DNA of 64,000 nt from Legionella brunensis (lineage in GTDB: Bacteria > Pseudomonadota > Gammaproteobacteria > Legionellales > Legionellaceae), in contig NZ_LNXV01000011.1 in the NCBI RefSeq assembly GCF_001467025.1, positions 149,104 through 213,103 of the forward strand, written 5' to 3'. The position numbers and the translations under genes are program-made. Below are positions 45,146 through 55,800 of this stretch, piece by piece. Under the pieces are notes generated by a model. The model did no database searches. It was not told the DNA's origin and was given only the letters and a program-made list of their open reading frames with translations. Each line of letters opens with the position of its first letter. The stretch's first letter is position 1.

Positions 45146-46120
45146 CTATATTTTAGATTCCAACTGAGCTCTCAGACCGGGTTTTAAACCTAAAGCCGTA
45201 GGTAATTGATCAGCGAGCGCTGTACCAAGGTTTTTAGAGAAACGCTCAAGCACACTTTCCTTGAAGGTATAGTCAATGACTTTCTCAAGCTGCATTTTAT
45301 CGCGAACTATCTGACCGCTACTTGCAAAGTCATCGATGAGACCTCTTTCTTTTGCTTGTTCGCCAGTCCAGAAAAGCCCCGAAAATGTATCATCATCAAT
45401 TTTAAGACGACTCCCTCGTCCTTCTTTTACCTTCGCTATGAATTGTTGGTGAATATTATCAAGCATGGTTTGGAGTAATTGTGCTTGTTGCGGGGTTTCA
45501 GGAGAAAAAGGATCTAGGAATCCTTTATTTTTACCCGCTGTCTGCAGACGTCGACTTATGCCCAATTTCTGCAGGGCATCGACAAAACCAAAGCCATTGT
45601 ACAATACCCCGATTGAGCCCACGATACTGGATGGATTAGCATAAATTTCATCCGCTCCTGCAGCCACGTAATAGGCAGCTGAGGCACACATATCTACACA
45701 GACTGCATAGGTTTTAACTCCAGGGTATTTCTGGCGGTAATATTGCAAAGTATTGAACATATAATCTGCCTGTACTGGACTTCCACCAGGGCTATTAATA
45801 CGAATTATCAACGCCTTTAAACCCTTGCTTTTGTAGGCTGAATCCAACCCTTTTGCAAAATTCTCAGCATTAGCAGCATCCGTATCAAATATTGTTCCAA
45901 TCACATCAATCAGACCAACATGCGGTTTAATTCGCAAACTCTTATCTTCCTCACTATAGGTATATATCTGATAAATTATGAAAACAAAGAGGACAAAGAA
46001 AAGAGCACGCTTGACCCAACGCCAACGTCGTTGGCGCTTTTGTTCGCGCATGTATTCAATAACTATCTGATTTAACAGTACCTGTGAATCAGGGGTCTCG
46101 TTTGCTGGAGTATCATTCAT
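45146..46120 (-). CDS. S49 family peptidase (SppA/SohB-like)
   Basis: A 324-residue protein with a cytoplasmic N-terminus, one transmembrane segment at about 38-55 (WVKRALFFVLFVFIIYQIYTY region) and an S49 ClpP-like domain. LIIRINSPGGSPVQADYM (near 103), DMCASAAYYVAAGADEIYA (near 142) holding the nucleophile Ser, and GIGVLYNGFGF-like NGFGFVDALQ with the Lys-containing TAGKNKGFLDPF (near 192) match signal peptide peptidase A. It cleaves signal peptides or membrane protein remnants. A GTG five codons upstream is an alternative start. Divergent from clpB. Confidence 0.93.
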   Translation of the reverse strand: MNDTPANETPDSQVLLNQIVIEYMREQKRQRRWRWVKRALFFVLFVFIIYQIYTYSEEDKSLRIKPHVGLIDVIGTIFDTDAANAENFAKGLDSAYKSKGLKALIIRINSPGGSPVQADYMFNTLQYYRQKYPGVKTYAVCVDMCASAAYYVAAGADEIYANPSSIVGSIGVLYNGFGFVDALQKLGISRRLQTAGKNKGFLDPFSPETPQQAQLLQTMLDNIHQQFIAKVKEGRGSRLKIDDDTFSGLFWTGEQAKERGLIDDFASSGQIVRDKMQLEKVIDYTFKESVLERFSKNLGTALADQLPTALGLKPGLRAQLESKI

Positions 46121-46134
46121 TTGTATTTTTACCA

Positions 46135-46162
46135 CTTGATTTTTATAAATGAACCCACATTT
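46135..46162 (+). promoter_or_regulatory. candidate heat-shock (sigma-32) promoter of clpB
   Basis: CTTGATT (46135-46141), a 13-base spacer, and CCACATTT (46155-46162) match the sigma-32 consensus CTTGAAA-N13-CCCCATTT with few changes and the same spacing as the E. coli dnaK promoter. Start of transcription would be near 46170, 44 bases before the clpB ATG. Confidence 0.55.
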
Positions 46163-46213
46163 TACGGCAGGTATGAAGTATTTTAAACAATCATTTTAAG
46201 AGAGGTTCATGTC

Positions 46214-48790
46214 ATGCGGATGGATAAGCTTACCTCAAAATTTCAAATGGCTCTGGCTGATGCACAATCATTGGCTTTAGGTCGGGATAATGGTTTTATT
46301 GAACCTGAACATCTTATGAAAGCGTTGCTTGATCAACAAGGAGGCAGTTGCCGTCCATTATTGACAAAAGCAGGCGTAAATCTGTCACAGCTACGTAATT
46401 TAGTTGATCAGGCTTTAGATAAATTACCTAAAGTTTCAGGCACTGGTGGTGAGATTCACATCTCCAATGGGCTTGGACGCTTATTAAATTTAACGGATAA
46501 ATTAGCGCAACAACGCAAAGACAGTTATATCTCAAGCGAATTATTTATTCTTGCAGCTATTAATGAAGATGGCTCTCTTTCTCGATTATTAAAACAGGCT
46601 GGCGCCGATGAGAAAGCTTTGGAAAAAGCAATTAATGATATTCGTGGGGGTGAAACTGTTAATGACCCCAATGCCGAAGAACAACGCCAAGCATTGGAAA
46701 AATATACGATTGATTTAACTGAACGCGCTGAACAAGGAAAATTAGACCCAGTCATTGGTCGTGACGATGAGATTCGCCGAACTATCCAGGTCCTACAACG
46801 CCGTACTAAAAATAACCCTGTACTCATTGGTGAACCAGGAGTTGGTAAAACAGCAATTGCTGAGGGGCTTGCACAACGGATTGTGAATGGTGAAGTTCCA
46901 GAAGGTTTAAAAAATAAACGTTTATTATCTTTAGATATGGGAGCTCTCATTGCCGGAGCTAAATTTCGTGGTGAATTTGAAGAACGCTTAAAAGCAGTTC
47001 TCAATGATCTAGCGAAACAAGAAGGACAAATTATTCTTTTCATCGATGAATTACACACCATGGTTGGTGCTGGTAAAGCCGAGGGGGCTATGGATGCCGG
47101 CAATATGTTGAAACCTTCCCTGGCTCGTGGGGAATTACATTGCATTGGAGCGACAACTTTAGATGAATACCGTCAATACATCGAAAAAGATGCTGCTTTA
47201 GAACGTCGCTTTCAAAAAGTATTGGTCGATGAACCCAGTGTTGAAGATACAATCGCCATACTGCGAGGCTTAAATGAGCGTTATGAAGTACATCACGGGG
47301 TCGATATTACTGACCCAGCTATCGTAGCAGCAGCTACCTTGTCTCATCGTTACATCACTGATAGACAATTGCCTGATAAAGCAATCGATTTAATCGATGA
47401 GGCAGCGAGCCAGATTCGGATGGAAATTGATTCTAAACCAGAAAGCCTGGATAAGTTGGACAGACGTCTAATCCAATTAAAGATTGAGCGAGAAGCACTT
47501 AAGAAAGAAAGTGATGAAGCCTCTAAAAAACGATTAGAGGATTTAGAAGAATTAATTGATGAACTCGAAAAGAATTATTCGGATCTTGAGGAAGTCTGGA
47601 AAGCAGAAAAAGCCACTTTGCAAGGAGCCACTCAGATTAGGGAGTCGCTAGAACAAGCCAAGATTGAGCTGGAAACTGCTCGACGAGCAGGTGACTTGGC
47701 ACGCATGTCTGAACTGCAGTATGGCCGTATCCCTGAGCTTGAGAAGCAGTTAACCCAGGTGACCGCAACTGAAGCCAGTGAAACTAAATTAGTGCGTAAC
47801 AAGGTTACTGAAGAAGAAATTGCGGAAGTTGTCTCCAAGTGGACAGGTATTCCTGTCTCCAAAATGTTGGAAGGTGAAAAAGAAAAACTATTACATATGG
47901 AGGAAGCTCTCCACAAACGTGTAATTGGTCAAAACGAAGCAGTTGATGCTGTCGCTAATGCCATCCGCCGTTCACGCGCTGGATTGTCCGACCCGAAACG
48001 TCCAATTGGCTCATTTTTATTTCTTGGTCCAACTGGCGTCGGCAAAACAGAGCTATGTAAAGCTCTAGCCGCATTTCTTTTTGATACCGAAGAAGCAATG
48101 GTACGCATTGATATGTCTGAGTTCATGGAAAAGCATTCCGTTGCAAGACTCATTGGAGCGCCTCCTGGCTATGTAGGCTACGAGGAAGGAGGTTATCTCA
48201 CCGAAGCAGTTCGTCGTCGCCCTTACTCCGTTATTTTGCTCGATGAAGTTGAAAAAGCGCACAGTGATGTATTTAATATTCTCTTACAGGTGCTTGATGA
48301 TGGTCGCTTAACGGATGGCCAAGGCAGAACTGTTGATTTTCGCAATACAGTTATTGTAATGACATCTAACTTAGGCTCTTCTCTCATTCACGACATGGGG
48401 AGTAAGTTAACTTATGAGCAAATTAAAACTGCTGTCATGGATATTGTGAGTCAACATTTCCGTCCTGAATTTATCAATCGAATCGATGACACCGTTGTCT
48501 TCCATTCTTTAGGAAAAGAAGAGATTGCAACCATCGCCTCTATTCAAATTGGCTTTTTGCAAGAGCGATTGCAGCAGCAAAATATTTCCTTGCATGTTAG
48601 CCCTGATGCACTGGCTCATTTAGCGGCAGCAGGATTTGATCCAGTCTATGGAGCAAGGCCATTAAAGCGCACTATTCAACAAAAACTTGAGAATCCCCTA
48701 GCTCAAGCTTTGCTAACTGGTCAATTTAAACCCGGTGACACTATCCAAGTTACCTGGAAAGAGGAGCATTTGTACTTTGACACAAAGTAA
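46214..48790 (+). CDS. clpB: ClpB disaggregase
   Basis: An 858-residue Hsp100 ATPase that extracts proteins from aggregates with DnaK. Domain order: Clp-N repeats (1-150), AAA-1 with Walker [14 protein letters not shown] (near 205), the coiled-coil middle domain (about 400-530), AAA-2 with Walker [14 protein letters not shown] (near 604) and pore loop around GYVGYEEGG, then D2-small. Length equals E. coli ClpB. The start has AGAGAGG in front. A heat-shock promoter is likely, and a strong terminator follows. Confidence 0.98.
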   Translation: MRMDKLTSKFQMALADAQSLALGRDNGFIEPEHLMKALLDQQGGSCRPLLTKAGVNLSQLRNLVDQALDKLPKVSGTGGEIHISNGLGRLLNLTDKLAQQRKDSYISSELFILAAINEDGSLSRLLKQAGADEKALEKAINDIRGGETVNDPNAEEQRQALEKYTIDLTERAEQGKLDPVIGRDDEIRRTIQVLQRRTKNNPVLIGEPGVGKTAIAEGLAQRIVNGEVPEGLKNKRLLSLDMGALIAGAKFRGEFEERLKAVLNDLAKQEGQIILFIDELHTMVGAGKAEGAMDAGNMLKPSLARGELHCIGATTLDEYRQYIEKDAALERRFQKVLVDEPSVEDTIAILRGLNERYEVHHGVDITDPAIVAAATLSHRYITDRQLPDKAIDLIDEAASQIRMEIDSKPESLDKLDRRLIQLKIEREALKKESDEASKKRLEDLEELIDELEKNYSDLEEVWKAEKATLQGATQIRESLEQAKIELETARRAGDLARMSELQYGRIPELEKQLTQVTATEASETKLVRNKVTEEEIAEVVSKWTGIPVSKMLEGEKEKLLHMEEALHKRVIGQNEAVDAVANAIRRSRAGLSDPKRPIGSFLFLGPTGVGKTELCKALAAFLFDTEEAMVRIDMSEFMEKHSVARLIGAPPGYVGYEEGGYLTEAVRRRPYSVILLDEVEKAHSDVFNILLQVLDDGRLTDGQGRTVDFRNTVIVMTSNLGSSLIHDMGSKLTYEQIKTAVMDIVSQHFRPEFINRIDDTVVFHSLGKEEIATIASIQIGFLQERLQQQNISLHVSPDALAHLAAAGFDPVYGARPLKRTIQQKLENPLAQALLTGQFKPGDTIQVTWKEEHLYFDTK

Positions 48791-48796
48791 AGTAAG

Positions 48797-48836
48797 AAAC
48801 AGGCTGAGAACGCTTATAAATGTTCTCAGCCTGTTT
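48797..48836. terminator. bidirectional terminator after clpB
   Basis: AAACAGGCTGAGAAC and GTTCTCAGCCTGTTT pair over 15 bp with a 10-base loop, with T-runs on both strands (TTTTT at the plus side; the stem's own A/T ends on the other). It lies between convergent genes, ending one base before the stop codon of the unknown gene. Confidence 0.88.
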
Positions 48837-50051
48837 TTAAAAAGCTAAAACCTCTGAGACTTGTTTTAATTTATTATGCCGAATATCCAAATCCATCTTC
48901 ATGTGCTCTTCCCCAGTATCATCACTCCATGCTTTACAATTAAGTTGTGGTCTACCTGGAATTTCCACATAATTTTTAAATGCGGTTAAACTTAGTTCTT
49001 TAGCCGTATCATCGAGTAAATTCTCAACCATCGAGTTAATACCAGAATTAAGCACATCTTTTAATTTTGGAGTATGAGAATTACACCGTCCCAATGCCAT
49101 CACATAAGCACCCAACAAAGTATAGGTACTGTTAATCGTTAACGCCTGAGAAAGATAATCTTGAAAACCTATATACCTTGTCATTTCACTGCTAGGAATT
49201 GGTACACCTTGGGGCAAAACACGCTCAGGCAAACTAAGTTTGAGTATTTCTTTTGATGTTTCACTCATGGTTGGTTGGAAAGAGTTAATCAACTCAAGCA
49301 AATTATCACGGGTCAAAAAAGACTCCTTAGTAAACTTTCCAATGACCATTTTTGAAAATTTTGGCAGGATATCTGCAATTGCTTTATCGGTTTCGCGCAA
49401 AGATTGTGCCACTGACTCTACAAAAGAAATAACATGTAATTGTCGTGTTATAGGTAAGGCTTTCTGACGAGCAGTCACAATAATTTCCTTAAGGTTTATA
49501 TAAAAATCTGGGTCCTCTTGAATATAAGGAAATTGATCACCTACAGTTTTATTTTCAACAGTAAGATCAGGTTGCTCCAGATAGGTCTTATAGGCTTCGC
49601 AACAAGTTGCTAGCGTTTCATCATCTAATTTATCAAGTTTGAACTCTTCTTCAAGCACTTGAAACAGGGTACAACTGTTTTTTGCATTGTAGCCAAAAAA
49701 TGCGTAGGGTTGACTATAGGAGTTATCGAGACGTTTATAACGATAAAATATAGCTCCTAATAAAACATTTTGTGATTGATTTAATATGGTGGGCGTTCCT
49801 TCGGTAGGTAGTTTCGGTAATAGCTGATTAATACACGCTGTTTGATCACGTCGTAACTCTTTATTAGTACTAATAAAAAAGCCCGATTTTTTCGGTGCTT
49901 TTTCATTATATTTCCCCTCTAAACCTCCTACCTTTTTGCGTAATTCGTCATACTTAGCTGGAATATAACGCCTGGACAAATTATTAAATGTAGTAATTAA
50001 AGTATCTGTCTTTTTCTGTAACTCTTGATACTCTGGCGGTATATAGCCCAT
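48837..50051 (-). CDS. unknown protein with N-terminal duplicated motif, possible effector
   Basis: A 404-residue soluble protein without recognised domain. Its first 45 residues contain an internal duplication: YIPPEYQELQKK (3-14) and YIPAKYDELRKK (29-40), period 26. From about 95 it reads LLGAIFYRYKRLDNSYS, similar to LIGIYAYVWFKYDNTLQ of the upstream gene, suggesting a shared domain. It is nine bases after that gene and likely co-transcribed. SD AAGGAG precedes the ATG. No membrane segment or secretion signal. The lone position between clpB and mpl fits an acquired gene. Confidence 0.75.
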   Translation of the reverse strand: MGYIPPEYQELQKKTDTLITTFNNLSRRYIPAKYDELRKKVGGLEGKYNEKAPKKSGFFISTNKELRRDQTACINQLLPKLPTEGTPTILNQSQNVLLGAIFYRYKRLDNSYSQPYAFFGYNAKNSCTLFQVLEEEFKLDKLDDETLATCCEAYKTYLEQPDLTVENKTVGDQFPYIQEDPDFYINLKEIIVTARQKALPITRQLHVISFVESVAQSLRETDKAIADILPKFSKMVIGKFTKESFLTRDNLLELINSFQPTMSETSKEILKLSLPERVLPQGVPIPSSEMTRYIGFQDYLSQALTINSTYTLLGAYVMALGRCNSHTPKLKDVLNSGINSMVENLLDDTAKELSLTAFKNYVEIPGRPQLNCKAWSDDTGEEHMKMDLDIRHNKLKQVSEVLAF

Positions 50052-50060
50052 ATGCTCTCC

Positions 50061-50636
50061 TTAAAATAGGCTTTTAATCCCTATTTTTGTCATTAAATCT
50101 GAAAATCCGCCCCAAGAATCTGAGGCGAGTTGACCTCTTTGTGCGTGAAGGCTTCCCTGCATATTTGTTGGAAAAGCTTCAAACAAATTTTTTGTTTGTT
50201 GATACTGTGTACTTTTTTCATAAACCCAACAGCAAAAATTCTCTAACTCCATGAGGCTTGTTTTGTAAATCTCAAGATCAAGTTCGCTCAAAGACTCAAT
50301 ACCAAGATGCTGTTGCAACAATCCTAGCAATGGTTTATTTAAAAACCATTGCAAAGTATTGTCATATTTAAACCAAACATAAGCATAGATACCGATCAAA
50401 ACTAAATGCTTCGTGTGTGAATTTATTACATGGCCTGAATGCGTTGCCCCCGAGTAAAAATCCAAGCAATTTGCTGTTTGCTGGATCAAATAAGCATCAT
50501 CGAATAATTGCTTATGCGGTGTTGAAAGAGACCAAGTACAAAAGAGACTGCCAAATGAAGATTGCTTTGCCAAAGCGTGAGTTAGTGATTCTGACAAACT
50601 CCGAGCATCCTGCTGCAAATCCTCAAACGTTGGCAT
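50061..50636 (-). CDS. unknown protein related to its downstream neighbour
   Basis: The ATG at 50636 follows AAGGAGA closely, so a ten-codon longer frame is not used. The 191-residue product begins MPTFEDLQQDARSLSESL. It has a central segment HLVLIGIYAYVWFKYDNT followed by a helical region that resembles residues 93-160 of the downstream protein in order and spacing (LIG.Y.Y.....DN, then LDLEIYKTSLMELENF against LDDETLATCCEAYKTYL). The pair may come from a duplicated family, as happens with Legionella effector paralogues. No function recognised. Confidence 0.7.
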   Translation of the reverse strand: MPTFEDLQQDARSLSESLTHALAKQSSFGSLFCTWSLSTPHKQLFDDAYLIQQTANCLDFYSGATHSGHVINSHTKHLVLIGIYAYVWFKYDNTLQWFLNKPLLGLLQQHLGIESLSELDLEIYKTSLMELENFCCWVYEKSTQYQQTKNLFEAFPTNMQGSLHAQRGQLASDSWGGFSDLMTKIGIKSLF

Positions 50637-50854
50637 GGTTTTCTCCTTGCAAGCCTTCGCCCGCACTCAACACAGCGAGCCTGCTGACCCAAAGCCATTA
50701 TCCTTGGGAACCTTCTTTTTTTATAACAATCTGCCAAAGAATTTGCAACATGTGAATGATTAAATCTTTATTTGTTAAATTCTTAAACATTCATGGCAAT
50801 TCCAAAAAGACTTGGGAAAGCACTAGATTTATATGAGCAGGTTTTAAAAAAATC

Positions 50855-50895
50855 GCTAAAAAGGGCAAAATAGATTGCTATTTGCGCCTTTTAGC
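50855..50895 (-). terminator. imperfect long hairpin after mpl
   Basis: GCTAAAAAGGGCAAAATAG and CTATTTGCGCCTTTTAGC pair over about 18 positions with small internal mismatches and a four-base loop. It begins 29 bases after the mpl stop. Confidence 0.6.
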
Positions 50896-50923
50896 AAGTT
50901 TTTGATAAGTGGTGTTGAAAGAG

Positions 50924-52285
50924 TTACTTAAATTTTAAATCAATATAAGAGACTAAATGTTGGTGGATATTATCAAAGCCGCGGTTGCTCATTACTAAAA
51001 TTGCATCCCCTGGACGAGCCTCTGCTACTACGGCACTTACTATTGCATTGGCATTGGGCAATACTTGGTAAGGGCAGACCCAATCTTTTACTACATTAGA
51101 AAGACTAAAGTGCTCAGGATTTAGAACGTAAGCGCAATCAACGGTTGACAAGGCTTGAGCCATTGCATTGGCATGTACGCCAGTTTTCATGGTATATGAA
51201 GCAAACTCCAGAACTGCCAATATACGTTTATGCCGATTACTTTGCTTTAAGGCATTAATAGTTTTGGTAATGGCTGTAGGGTGATGAGCAAAATCATCAT
51301 ACACCGTAATGTCATAGCGATTTGATTTTACCTCCAGGCGACGCTTAACCGGTTTAAATTCAGCCAATGCGCGAGCAGCCACTTCAATTTCAACACCAGC
51401 ATGATAGCTTGCAGCAATTGCAGCTAAACCATTTTCAATATTAAACTGTCCAATCAAGGGCCAATTTACCTCTGCCACTGCCTTGCCTTTGTGCCAAACA
51501 CAGAAAGAACGCCCACTCTCATCCCGTATTTCTGCCCGCCAAGTTGCATCACCATTTAAAGCTAACTCCTCAACTGGAGAAAAAACCCCTTGCATCAGTA
51601 CCTTGTTTAAAGCTGCATCATCACGTGGCTTAATCACAACCCCCTTACCCGGAATAGTTTTTAAATAGTAATGAAACTGTTGCTGGATAGCTTCAAGGTT
51701 GGCGTAAATATCTGCGTGATCAAATTCCAAATTATTTAGAATAGCTACTTCAGGCCGATAATGCATTAATTTTGGCCGTTTATCAAAAAATGCACTGTCA
51801 TATTCATCTGCTTCAATGACAAACCATTGACCCTGACCTAGATAAGCACTTGTATTAAAATTAGGAGCAACACCACCTATGAGAAAACCTGGCTGCAAAC
51901 CAGCCTGCTGCAAAATAAACGCTAACATGGATGTGGTTGTAGTTTTCCCATGGGTACCTGCAACTGCTAGTACGCGATAACGAGGCAATATATTTTCTGC
52001 TAACCACTGAGGCCCAGAAGTATAATTTTTTCCAGCATTAAGCACTGCCTCAAGTACAGGCATACCTCTTTTAATAGCATTACCAACAATGACACAATCA
52101 GCTTTTAGTGCTAGCGTACTATCGTCATACCCTTCAGTCCATTCAATATCTTTTGCCCTTAATAAGTCGCTTACAGGGGGATAACAATTGGCATCACAAC
52201 CTGTTACTTTAAACCCTGCCTCTCTGGCTAAAATGGCCAAAGCACTCATAAACGTTCCGCTAATTCCTAAAATATGTAAATGCAT
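50924..52285 (-). CDS. mpl: UDP-MurNAc:L-Ala-gamma-D-Glu-meso-DAP ligase (peptidoglycan recycling)
   Basis: A 453-residue Mur ligase that attaches recycled murein tripeptide to UDP-MurNAc. MHLHILGISGTFMSALAILAREAG is the N-terminal fold and start, GTHGKTTTTSMLAFILQQAG (near 110) the ATP loop, IEADEYDSAFFDKRPKLMHY near 171 and YDDFAHHPTAI near 340. The EADEYDSAFFDKRPK stretch distinguishes Mpl from MurC. Alternative in-frame starts lie up to 14 codons upstream and would overlap the preceding gene. Confidence 0.95.
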   Translation of the reverse strand: MHLHILGISGTFMSALAILAREAGFKVTGCDANCYPPVSDLLRAKDIEWTEGYDDSTLALKADCVIVGNAIKRGMPVLEAVLNAGKNYTSGPQWLAENILPRYRVLAVAGTHGKTTTTSMLAFILQQAGLQPGFLIGGVAPNFNTSAYLGQGQWFVIEADEYDSAFFDKRPKLMHYRPEVAILNNLEFDHADIYANLEAIQQQFHYYLKTIPGKGVVIKPRDDAALNKVLMQGVFSPVEELALNGDATWRAEIRDESGRSFCVWHKGKAVAEVNWPLIGQFNIENGLAAIAASYHAGVEIEVAARALAEFKPVKRRLEVKSNRYDITVYDDFAHHPTAITKTINALKQSNRHKRILAVLEFASYTMKTGVHANAMAQALSTVDCAYVLNPEHFSLSNVVKDWVCPYQVLPNANAIVSAVVAEARPGDAILVMSNRGFDNIHQHLVSYIDLKFK

Positions 52286-52293
52286 AGTCTTTC

Positions 52294-52836
52294 TCATCGC
52301 CAAAATGAAACGGTTAAAATATTGCATGCCAGTAAACCAAAACTAGCTAAAATGGAAGTAAGGTTATCTACCTCAAGGGCATGTTTATACACATGTGCCG
52401 TTACCAAAAATTGCCAAACCGTCAAGATTAAAGTCAAAATTAAATAAATAATTCCTAATAATAACGCAAAACCATGGCTCATGTTTACAGTTGCTAGCGC
52501 TGGAGCTACAAGTAACAAAGGAACAGCAAAAAGATGAACAACGAAATGACATGCGATAAGTGAGGTTATCGTTTGGACCATGCGATTCGCCTTGCGATTT
52601 GCCTTTAATAATACAAATGTAAATATAAAATACGCAGTAATTAAGCCCATACCGGCAGCAATAGAACTTGTCATCTCAAATTGCTGTTTTACATCTGCCA
52701 TAAACCACTGCAACACGATTAAGAAAAAAAATAAGAAGACAACAATAACCATTAATGGTATTGAATAAGGAGTATTGGCTGGGCTTTCTTTGAAAATAGA
52801 AACCTGCCAATAACACTTAAAAATTGCCTCCCACAT
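52294..52836 (-). CDS. polytopic inner-membrane protein, Yip1-like
   Basis: A 180-residue protein with five hydrophobic segments (about 28-47, 60-80, 90-115, 122-145, 160-178). The topology and length resemble bacterial Yip1/DUF1282-type membrane proteins, but no signature residue allows a firm assignment. It lies between yhdP (12 bases upstream) and mpl (overlap or eight bases), so it is part of a probable yhdP-orf-mpl operon, and an envelope role is a reasonable inference. Confidence 0.8.
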   Translation of the reverse strand: MWEAIFKCYWQVSIFKESPANTPYSIPLMVIVVFLFFFLIVLQWFMADVKQQFEMTSSIAAGMGLITAYFIFTFVLLKANRKANRMVQTITSLIACHFVVHLFAVPLLLVAPALATVNMSHGFALLLGIIYLILTLILTVWQFLVTAHVYKHALEVDNLTSILASFGLLACNILTVSFWR

Positions 52837-52848
52837 TCTTGATCCTGT

Positions 52849-55800
52849 TTAAACTTTACGCTTCTTAATAATTTTTACTTGCTGCACAACCGGTTGCCGC
52901 CAAGGGCCAGAAATTTTGTAGGTATACCCACTTATTTTTTGCATTCCTTGATTAATTATTTTACTAGCCACCCAAGTTGCAATACCCGCAATTGGACCAC
53001 CAGCAATGGTTGCTACTACAGGTAAGCTCGCAGTGATATGAGGATTTACTTTTAAATCAAGATCATAGTATTGCTTGGCGATATCAAGTTTTCCTTTCAT
53101 GCTAGCATAGGCAACGGGGCCGTCGATATAACTATCTTGCGTAGTCATGACACCATTAGCAATTGAAAAACTACCTTCGAATTCATCAAAGCTGTAGCCA
53201 CTTTCTGATAAATCACTAAAGTCCAATTTAAGGCGCCGTGGTATCGTTTGTAAACTCAAAATGCTTAATAATTTACCCAAACCCAATTTTTCTTCTGTTT
53301 CAGGGCTAAGATTGGTAATGCGCCCATCTTTAAAACTGATCCCCATTTGTCCATTAAGTTTGGTCAATGAAAAATCATAAATAGGGCCTTTCCAGCCACC
53401 ACGAAATTGCACATCCCCCTTATTTGCCTCAACAACGGGACTTACTTTCCAATTCTCTAAACTTTTCGCGAGATTTGTAATATGCAAATTTGCTTGTAAT
53501 TTAGTCTGATTCCCTTTGCTGCTTTCTTGCCAATAACCCTTCGCAGTCAATTCATAAAATGGCGATTTAATTTTACAAGAATTAAGTTGCCACTGATTTT
53601 TTAGGGTAGTGGCTTTCAATGAAACATCACCAATATCTAGTTGATCAAATTGAAAAGAAGCTATTCTTAAATCAAGATTAGGCATATCAGCTGGCTTTAA
53701 TTTGGAGAGATTTTCCTTCGTGAAATTCGCATCATTCTTTTGCTCTAAATGCAATTTCTCAAATACCCCAGTTACCGTATTACTTGTTGGTTGATAGCGC
53801 AAATTGGCTGCAATTTTTTCTTGATTTAAGTGAATGGACCACCCGCCTTTTTCCAATTTAATTGCTTTAATTGACAAATTTTTATAACTTTGATTAAAAA
53901 TCTTGGCCACCTGGAGTTTAATATCAACTAAATTTAAAACCTCAGGTAAATCTTGTTGTTCCGAATTTTGAGCAAGTTTTTCCTTTATACTAAGCCATTG
54001 TTGTAAATCAAAGTCCGGTAAAGAACCTAAAATTTGTAAGCCATGCTGCTGCTCGTGCCCTTCAACATCATTCTGACCTAGAATGATCTTTCCTTTTTGT
54101 AATTCAAAAACACCTTTAGGCCTTGAGAAAATCAAGTCACTCCGAAGCTTTTCATCGTAATTAAATCGCAATCTCACTACTTTTTGCGGATTAAAATCTA
54201 TGTCGATTACCAAGGGGGCGTTACTTTCACTTGTTTTCCCTAACGGTGAAGGTAAATCTATACTTAAACCATGCAATGAAGTCTGGATACGCAAATGATC
54301 CAAATCACTTGGCTCATCAGTCAACGTGAGCAAACTTTCTAACCACAAGGAACCATCCATTAATGAAAATAAAGGCAGCTTAAATTTTCCCTGTAGCACA
54401 GAAATATTAGTCTGGCCTTTTAATCTCACCTCCGTAGAGGGTGATGGGCCGTGAATAGATTTAATTAACAAACTAACTGGATTACCTAAGAGTTTTGCTT
54501 GAAGATTGCTATCCAGGACACCTTGTTGATCAAACTGTAGGGTCCCTTTCAAGTTTTTAAGCTCCACATTATCCAAAGCATGATGAACATTCACATTATT
54601 GTTATTAAAAACAATATCTCCCAGGGCTAGTATTTCATCATTTTCAGGATAAAGTGGCGCTTCTAATTGTAAATCTAACTCTATCGGCCCTTTCATTTGG
54701 ATTATATTCAAGGCCGACAATTTTTTCTTCAGCGGAGAAGAACGTACATAGGCTAATGCCTTACTGGCATCAGTTTTCGCCTTCGTATGAATTAATAAAG
54801 TCTCGCGATCCAAACCCAGATCATTAACACGTAGATTGCCTTGCCCGATTACAATACCTTGTAAGTTAGCATGAACGATATCTGCTTCAAGAGTTCGTTT
54901 TTCCACATTAAGATAAGCTTCAATATCTCGAGTAATTGGCCAGTTACGAGCAAAAATTAAATCAACACCGGATAAATAGCCTTTAATAGAGAACTCACCA
55001 GGCTGTCTATCAAAAGGAAAATCACTCATATTACCATTAAATGTTAGTTCACCAGTGGCCTTGCTAATACGTTTGATGTTATTTTTCAACCAAGCATCCA
55101 ACTTGGGTTTCAAATGCTTAGATGGTAGGTAAGGCAACCACTGTTGAGCGTCATTGGATGAAAACTCAGCTTTCAACCGTAATGGTCCTGTAAAACCCTT
55201 AGATATCTCATCAGCTACACCCTGAGCGCTCAATAGGAGATTAGGATGGCTTAGTACAAAACGCTCCATACTTACCCGCATCCCCTGCTCCAATTCTTTC
55301 CAGTCGAAAGCAGCATTTAACATTGAGAAAGTAACAGGTGGTTGATTTTGAGGCACCAAGACAGTGTTTTCACCATCCAACTCCAATCGTCCCTCTGTAG
55401 GTTGCCAATGAATTACCCCTGAAAGATTTTCAACACCAGGATGATTATTATTAGGTAACCATCCTAATTTGGTAAAACGTGAAAGCGCATAATTAATCCC
55501 ATTTTGATCCATTTGCAGCTGTGTGTCATGAAGCTCACCAAAGGGCTTCATTGCTAAAATAGAATTCATTGAGTCTGGCCATACAATAGATGCTGAAAAT
55601 AGGGATTGTAGTAAAATATTTTTTATATAAATAAAATAATTCTGAGTATTTTGTTGGTAGCGAATTAAAAAAGAATTTTCTGGCCATGAGGTACCACTTA
55701 ATCTTAGGCCGATGTGGTCTCCTGATAACTGCCAATTACCTCCATTAGTAGGACTCCAGGCCAAATTGGCTTTCAATGATTGAATAAGCTGATCCTTTTC

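Noticed and set aside
46525-47145. 206-codon ORF antisense to clpB, and similar long antisense frames in mrcA, fliG and fliF
   Set aside because: They lie entirely within well-supported genes in other frames, show low-complexity compositions and no ribosome sites.
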